A DNA stretch of 64,000 nt from Hedera helix (taxonomy: Eukaryota > Streptophyta > Magnoliopsida > Apiales > Araliaceae): the NCBI GenBank assembly GCA_947179155.2, contig OX359282.1, positions 6,389,501 to 6,453,500 of the forward strand, read 5' to 3'. The notes beneath the pieces were generated by a model. The model was not told the origin of the DNA and did no database searches. It was given only the letters and a program-made list of their open reading frames with translations. Of the stretch, positions 59,001 through 64,000 are shown piece by piece (positions within the stretch are counted from its first letter, which is position 1; every line of letters begins with the position of its first letter). Position numbers and translations under genes: made by a program.

Positions 59001-60709
59001 TGCGACAACGACGTTGGCTTGAGCTGTTAAAGGATTATGACCACACAATCCAGTATCACCCGGGAAAGGCGAACGTTGTAGCTGACGCTTTGAGCAGAAA
59101 ATCTTATGCAAGTACAAGTGCACTGCTGACAACACAAAAGTGTATTTTGTACGACTTGCAAAAGATGGAGATAGAGCTAAAGACACCAGGGACCCACTCG
59201 AAGATTGCTCACGTGCGAGTAGAACCAACTTTAATCGATAAAATTAAAGCTGCTCAAGCTACCGATCCGGAACTGATAAACATGATAAAGAAAGTACAAG
59301 AAGGTGCCATTTCCGAAGCAAGAATCGACGAGAAAGGAATACTTCGAGTCAACTCTCGACTCTGTGTTCCTAACGATCCTGAATTAAAGCATAAAATCAT
59401 GATGGAGGCACACAACACGCCGTTTGCAATCCACCCAGGAGGTACCAAGATGTATCGAGATCTTCGACATACATTTTGGTGGAACAATATGAAAAGAGAG
59501 ATTGCGGAGTTTATCTCAAGGTGCCTAACTTGTCAACGTGTCAAGGCAGAGCATCAAGTTCCTAAAGGTCCATTACAATCACTTGAAGTTCCCGAATGGA
59601 AGTGGGAACACATCAATATGGACTTCGTGACGGGTCTTCCAAAAGTTTCTCAAGGCTTAGATGCAATTTGGGTGATCGTAGATAGATTGACCAAATCTGC
59701 TCATTTCTTGCCTATACGAGAAAACTTTTCACTTGAACGTCTTGCCGGTATGTACATAAATGAGATCGTGAGATTGCATGGCATGCCAGTTTCCATAGTT
59801 TCTGATCGAGATCCTAGATTCACTTCACGCTTTTGGATCAGTCTACAAAAAGCTATGGGCACTGAACTACGTTTTAGTTCTGCATACCATCCTCAAACGG
59901 ACGGACAATCGGAAAGGACGATCCAGACCCTCGAAGATCTTTTGAGACTTTGTGTATTAGACTTCAAAGGAAGTTGGGATAAGTACTTGCCGTTGGTGGA
60001 ATTTTCTTACAACAACAGTTACCAAGCAAGCATAGGCATGGCTCCATTCGAGGCATTGTATGGAAGGAAGTGTCGCTCTCCAATATGTTGGAATGAGGTA
60101 GGAGAAGCAAAATTGTTGGGACCCGAGTTGGTAAGCTTGACGACCGAAAAGATCCAAATGATCCGACAACGAATACAGACCGCACAAGAACGACAAAAGA
60201 GTTATGCTGATCTTCATCGGAGAGACGAAAGTTTCAACGTCGGAGATCATGTATTCTTACGTGTTTCTCCATGGAAAGGGGTTACGAGATTCGGAAAGAG
60301 AGGAAAGCTCAACCCTCGATTTATTGGCCCATTTGAAATTCTCGATCGAATAGGAACCGTAGCCTACAGACTAGCCCTACCACCAAGTATGTCTCGCATC
60401 CATAACGTTTTTCACATATCTATGTTACGTAAATATGTGAAGGACCCAAACCACGTCATTGAGTTAGAACCAGACGTTATAGCAGAGGATTTAACATACG
60501 AGGAGGTACCTGTTAAGATCCTGGATAAGAAGGAGCAGATCCTACGCTCAAAGGTTATACCTCAAGTTAAGGTTTTATGGAGGAACCAAGATACTGAGGA
60601 AATGACCTGGGAGCTAGAATCTGAGATGAAATCTAAGTATCCTTACCTTTTCGATATGTCAGGTACGTCAATTTCGGGGACGAAATTTCATAAGGAGGGG
60701 AGGTTGTAA
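56063..60709 (+). pseudogene. Gag-Pol of unit 2, broken by one amber codon
   Basis: The same 1,548-codon frame as unit 1 with three base differences seen. Codon 248 is TAG (56804-56806) where unit 1 has CAG. A silent A-to-G change lies at 56824, and codon 1358 is AGC (Ser, 60134-60136) where unit 1 has CGC (Arg). The stop falls inside Gag before the zinc knuckles, so translation would give only 247 residues lacking nucleocapsid, protease and Pol. Downstream motifs are intact, and the change is one C-to-T step. The position does not fit a programmed Gag-Pol readthrough site. Unit 2 RNA could still be packaged and copied by unit 1 proteins. Confidence 0.95.
60692..60704 (+). other. Polypurine tract, unit 2
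   Basis: AAGGAGGGGAGGT directly before LTR 3, identical to unit 1. Confidence 0.88.
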
Positions 60710-61505
60710 GACCCCGAATTTTATGAAATACAAAATTTAATTTTTCTTCATATATATTTTTTTTGAAACAGTAAGTGGTTAAATTAACAAAATTGAAAGT
60801 TAAGGATGTTATGTGCAAATTTTATTTTGTCGGACAATATTCGCTTTGTCGGGGAATATTCGTTTGGTCGGGGAATATTCGTGCCGTACGACGGCGCCGA
60901 AATAATAAATTATTGGTGGACCCCACAACGGAATATTTGTCGGATATAGAAAACGACAGAAGTAACCTTTTTAAATAAAAATAGTCAACAGAACTGTTAA
61001 AATACCGGTGATAAAAGAATAGTAGCATACGGTAGTTTATGGTATTTTCTGTAGCACACGGTACTCTACAGTAACACACGGTATTGCATAGTGTCTCATA
61101 TTATTGGTCTGATAATTGACACCGTAACTGTTACGCATCATTTCATCGATAATTGTCACTGCATAATATTTTATATTATCAATTCAATAATTGTTGTTAC
61201 ACAGTATTTTGCATTATTGATTTAATAATTGTCATTACACTGTATTTTATATCATTGAGTCAATAATTGTTGTTGCACTGTTTTTAAAATTATTGAACCT
61301 AATAATTGTCACAGTAACATATGCACAGTAATTCACATTATTGAATCAATAATTGTCATTACACAGTAACGTATGCTTTATTTTACATTATTGTTATCTC
61401 TATTATGATGTTATTTAAACAGTTGTATTTCATTAATTTATTGACTTGATATCTAAGAGCTAACTATACTGTATTTATAACAATTAGTCATAATAATTGA
61501 ATTGA

Positions 61506-61992
61506 TAAAGTTATTTGTTTATAATATAAAGTTAGGTGATTATTAGGTGATATGAAATGAATGGTGTAGATTAAAGTTGAATAATTGAATTGATTTGTTT
61601 ATAATATAAAGTTAGGCGATTATTAGGTAATATGAAATGAATGGTGTAGATTAAAGTGTGAATTATTGTTGAATAATTAAATTGATTTGTTTATAATATA
61701 AAGTTAGGTGATTATTAGGTGATATGAAATGAATGGTGTAGATTAAAGATAATATAATATATGAAATGAATGGTGTAGATTAAAGTTGAATAATTGAATT
61801 GATTTGTTTATAATATAAAGTTAGGCGATTATTAGGTAATATGAAATGAATGGTGTAGATTAAAGTGTGAATTATTGTTGAATAATTAAATTGATTTGTT
61901 TATAATATAAAGTTAGGTGATTATTAGGTGATATGAAATGAATGGTGTAGATTAAAGATAATATAATATTTGAAATGGATGGTGTAGATTAA
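61506..61992 (+). repeat. U3 tandem repeat in LTR 3
   Basis: Same structure as 45580-46066. Confidence 0.85.
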
Positions 61993-62044
61993 AAGATGAT
62001 CTTTAAATGAATGGTTTAGATTAAATGAATGATGAGATTTTTGG

Positions 62045-62054
62045 CTATAAATAG
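62045..62054 (+). promoter_or_regulatory. TATA box of LTR 3
   Basis: CTATAAATAG. In this outer LTR the promoter points rightwards out of the element into flanking DNA. Confidence 0.7.
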
Positions 62055-62381
62055 AAGCCTTAACTTAAAGATTTTTCATAAACTTCCTTACTTGTTCTTT
62101 CTTTCTCTCTCTAAATACTTCTTGTGAAAGTTCTCTCTAAGTGTGCTTAAGTCATCTTGAGTATTTGTGAAGATCTATAAGTATACGTGTACTGTTCAAG
62201 TTAATCAACCTCATTTAAATCAATATCCAGTCACGTGTTACGGTAAGGGATACCATCTTTTTCATCTTCCATTATTCAAACATACTATGGTAAGGGATTA
62301 TCATTATTTGATTCTCGATAATAATATTGTTTCTTCCTTACTCATAAGACGTGCCTTTTATTTCCATGTATTAAATTGTGG

Positions 62382-62644
62382 GAATAACCTTACGGAGCGG
62401 ATTGCCGCCTGTTGGTGAATAACCTTTCGTATTCATTCATTATTAATCTCTGAGAATAACCTTACGGAGCGGATTGCCGCCTGTTTGGTGAATAACTCTT
62501 TGTACTCAAATTCTATTAAATTGTGGGAATAACCTTACGGAGCGGATTGCCGCCTGTTTGGTGAATAACTCTTTGTACTCAAATTCTATTAAATTGTGGG
62601 AATAACCTTACGGAGCGGATTGCCGCCTGTTGGTGAATAACCCT
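62382..62644 (+). repeat. Minisatellite with hairpins in LTR 3
   Basis: Four units of 72-73 bp, as in LTR 1. Confidence 0.88.
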
Positions 62645-63831
62645 TTGTATTAATTTCCTTCACCTTTTGTTAATCAAATCTGCTACGGTAAGGGATATTA
62701 TTTTCTTTCATACTCCTAAATCGAAATTTATTATGGAACTATTGCTTCTATAATTCCTGAAAATATTATATGTTCCATAATAGTTGAACTTCATTATTTC
62801 AACTGAACCTTCCTATTTACGTGAACCTTTCTATTGAATTGTAACTGTTATTCTGAACTGTGGATCTTGAATTTCACTCCACATCATGTTGACAATTTGG
62901 ACATTATTTGAATCTGTACAAAGTAAACTTCCGATACTTATTGTTATCCTATTTCTTCTGTTCATCATTTATATCATTCTAATCATCCAAAAATCAAGCT
63001 GTTGTGAATATCTGTGGCCGGGGGCACAGATGTGATATATTTGTTGAACAGATGATAGGTTAAAGGCGATATAATAGGTTAAAGGCGATACATCTGTTCG
63101 GTGTCTTTTATGGCACGTGGTGAATGTTCTCTTTGGCCCGTAGTGCAAAGATGAACTGTTGTTTGGTATGATTATGACCAAAGGCTGAATCTGGTATAAT
63201 CATGACCGTTGGTGCTATATTGAATATCTTTGGCCCGTAGTACAAAGATGAACTGTTGATGTGCATGATTATGATCAGGAACTGTGAATTTGTATTATCT
63301 TGACTAATGATATTTCAGATGATAAAAGTTGATGATGTTTTTCCTAAAAAGAGAACCGAGTGGACATTATAGTCTGCATTATTCTTCTAATAGATTACTC
63401 ATTCCGCTGCTATTATTGATCTGAACGTTGTTTAAGAATTTAACTGCAGTTTTTGATATAAACCTTGTAGTCTATTGTATTCTATCAAGAACTCAATTGT
63501 TGAAGACTAATGATAATTTATTCATCATTATCTTAGTCATGATATTCTTTACTGGGCTATTTGAGCTCACCCTTTCTTTTGTTCCATTGTTTTTCAACAG
63601 GAGATGGAAACATAACAGGGTCTAGCCGGGGAATGGAGTGAGGGTCCGAGGAATAGTTATCATAGTTTTCACGTTTTGTAAAATAGTGTGGCAATAATAG
63701 TGAAGACTTAGTTGTGTATTATTATACACTGTATTGTTGTACGTTGTGCTTTGTTGTAATAATTTTGTTGTAGTATTTTGACGACTCAAGTTTGGGCTGT
63801 GTGGGCCCAGATTTGGGGGCGTCACATTATT

Positions 63832-64000
63832 GATGTTAATAGTATTATTAATTGTCAAGAGTTGGGGAACTTGATACCCTATACAAAGGCATAAACTATA
63901 CAAACGGAGTAAAGAGTAAAACCTGATTATAGGAATGAACGTTCGGAGTTGGCAATCCCTTTACCACTTATGATTGATTGCATTTCATCTACTTTTCGAT
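63832..64000. other. Right flank of the tandem insertion
   Basis: 169 bases of A+T-rich DNA after the target duplication. No gene or repeat could be recognised in so short a piece. Confidence 0.5.

Larger units (their letters stand above)
44779..63826 (+). mobile_element. Tandem Tekay-like chromovirus: LTR-internal-LTR-internal-LTR
   Basis: Two element units share a middle LTR. The three LTRs (44779-47900, 52742-55863 and 60705-63826) are each 3,122 bp and the two internal regions (47901-52741 and 55864-60704) are each 4,841 bp, so the period is exactly 7,963 bp. One pair of TTATT duplications (44774-44778 and 63827-63831) frames the whole array and none borders the middle LTR, so it derives from a single insertion. 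Five base differences between units were noticed. The clade call rests on the pol type, the C-terminal chromodomain and the very long LTRs. Unequal exchange between LTRs of one element on sister or homologous chromosomes explains the layout. Confidence 0.96.
60705..63826 (+). repeat. LTR 3, right end of the tandem chromovirus
   Basis: 3,122 bp ending GGGGGCGTCACA. It is followed directly by the TTATT duplication (63827-63831) and no PBS, which marks the true outer end of the insertion. It matches LTR 2 at both variant positions (A at 60990, C at 63566). Confidence 0.96.

Noticed and set aside
57038..60709. Separate 1,223-codon Pol gene in unit 2 starting at GTG
   Set aside because: GTG is not a normal start here. 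This is the same Gag-Pol frame downstream of the amber codon at 56804, so it is treated as one pseudogene.
44779..63826. Tandem chromovirus as two separate insertions
   Set aside because: There is no target duplication at the shared LTR, the outer TTATT pair matches, and all three LTRs have the same length.

Overview
This window is plant nuclear DNA, most likely from a eudicot. It is A+T-rich, has one split host gene with plant-type introns, and is mostly nested LTR retrotransposons of plant lineages: SIRE/Maximus and Tork/Tnt1-like Ty1-copia, and a Tekay-like Ty3-gypsy chromovirus with a C-terminal chromodomain. I cannot name the species. No bacterial, organellar or CRISPR features are seen.

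Left block (1-12,621): the 3' part of a decayed SIRE/Maximus-type element on the + strand. Gag remnants and a polypurine tract are followed by a 3' LTR starting at 1705. The LTR is split by a gypsy-type solo LTR (family A, minus, 2137-10814, duplication GTTAA), which is itself split by a second solo LTR (family B, minus, 5853-10522, duplication CCTAG). This gives three nested layers with clean target duplications.

Second block (12,622-21,500): unassigned, possibly LINE-like DNA. It carries a 2.4-kb solo LTR (family C, 13596-15988, duplication CCGTT) and a complete but dead copia element on the minus strand (16367-21408, duplication TTAAC). The copia frame of 1,321 codons is uninterrupted by frameshifts but broken by ten stop codons.

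Gene block (23,979-33,780, minus): the one host gene that can be fully assembled. Six exons join in phase to a 328-residue NAD(P)-dependent reductase of the cinnamoyl-CoA-reductase-like / phenylacetaldehyde-reductase group. Its large introns hold a hAT-type MITE, a SINE with target duplications, a copia solo LTR and probable further MITEs. A 147-bp hAT MITE with a perfect 8-bp duplication lies downstream, and a 1.55-kb element with inverted ends lies upstream.

Right block (36,371-63,831): a family A solo LTR (plus) split by a family B solo LTR (minus), then the highlight, a tandem Tekay-like chromovirus. Its layout is LTR-internal-LTR-internal-LTR, with an exact 7,963-bp period, three 3,122-bp LTRs and one shared pair of TTATT duplications (44774-63831). 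Copy 1 has an intact 1,548-codon gag-pol; copy 2 differs by one amber codon in gag. Only five base differences were noticed between units. The tandem and the five solo LTRs are reciprocal kinds of product of LTR-LTR recombination.

Beyond standard annotation, the transcribed parts of several LTRs hold arrays of short hairpins. Some show compensatory base changes (SIRE-type LTR 12046-12148; chromovirus leader 47084-47323), and the gypsy solo LTRs carry GC-rich boxes with a 32-33-bp period whose sequence differs between copies.
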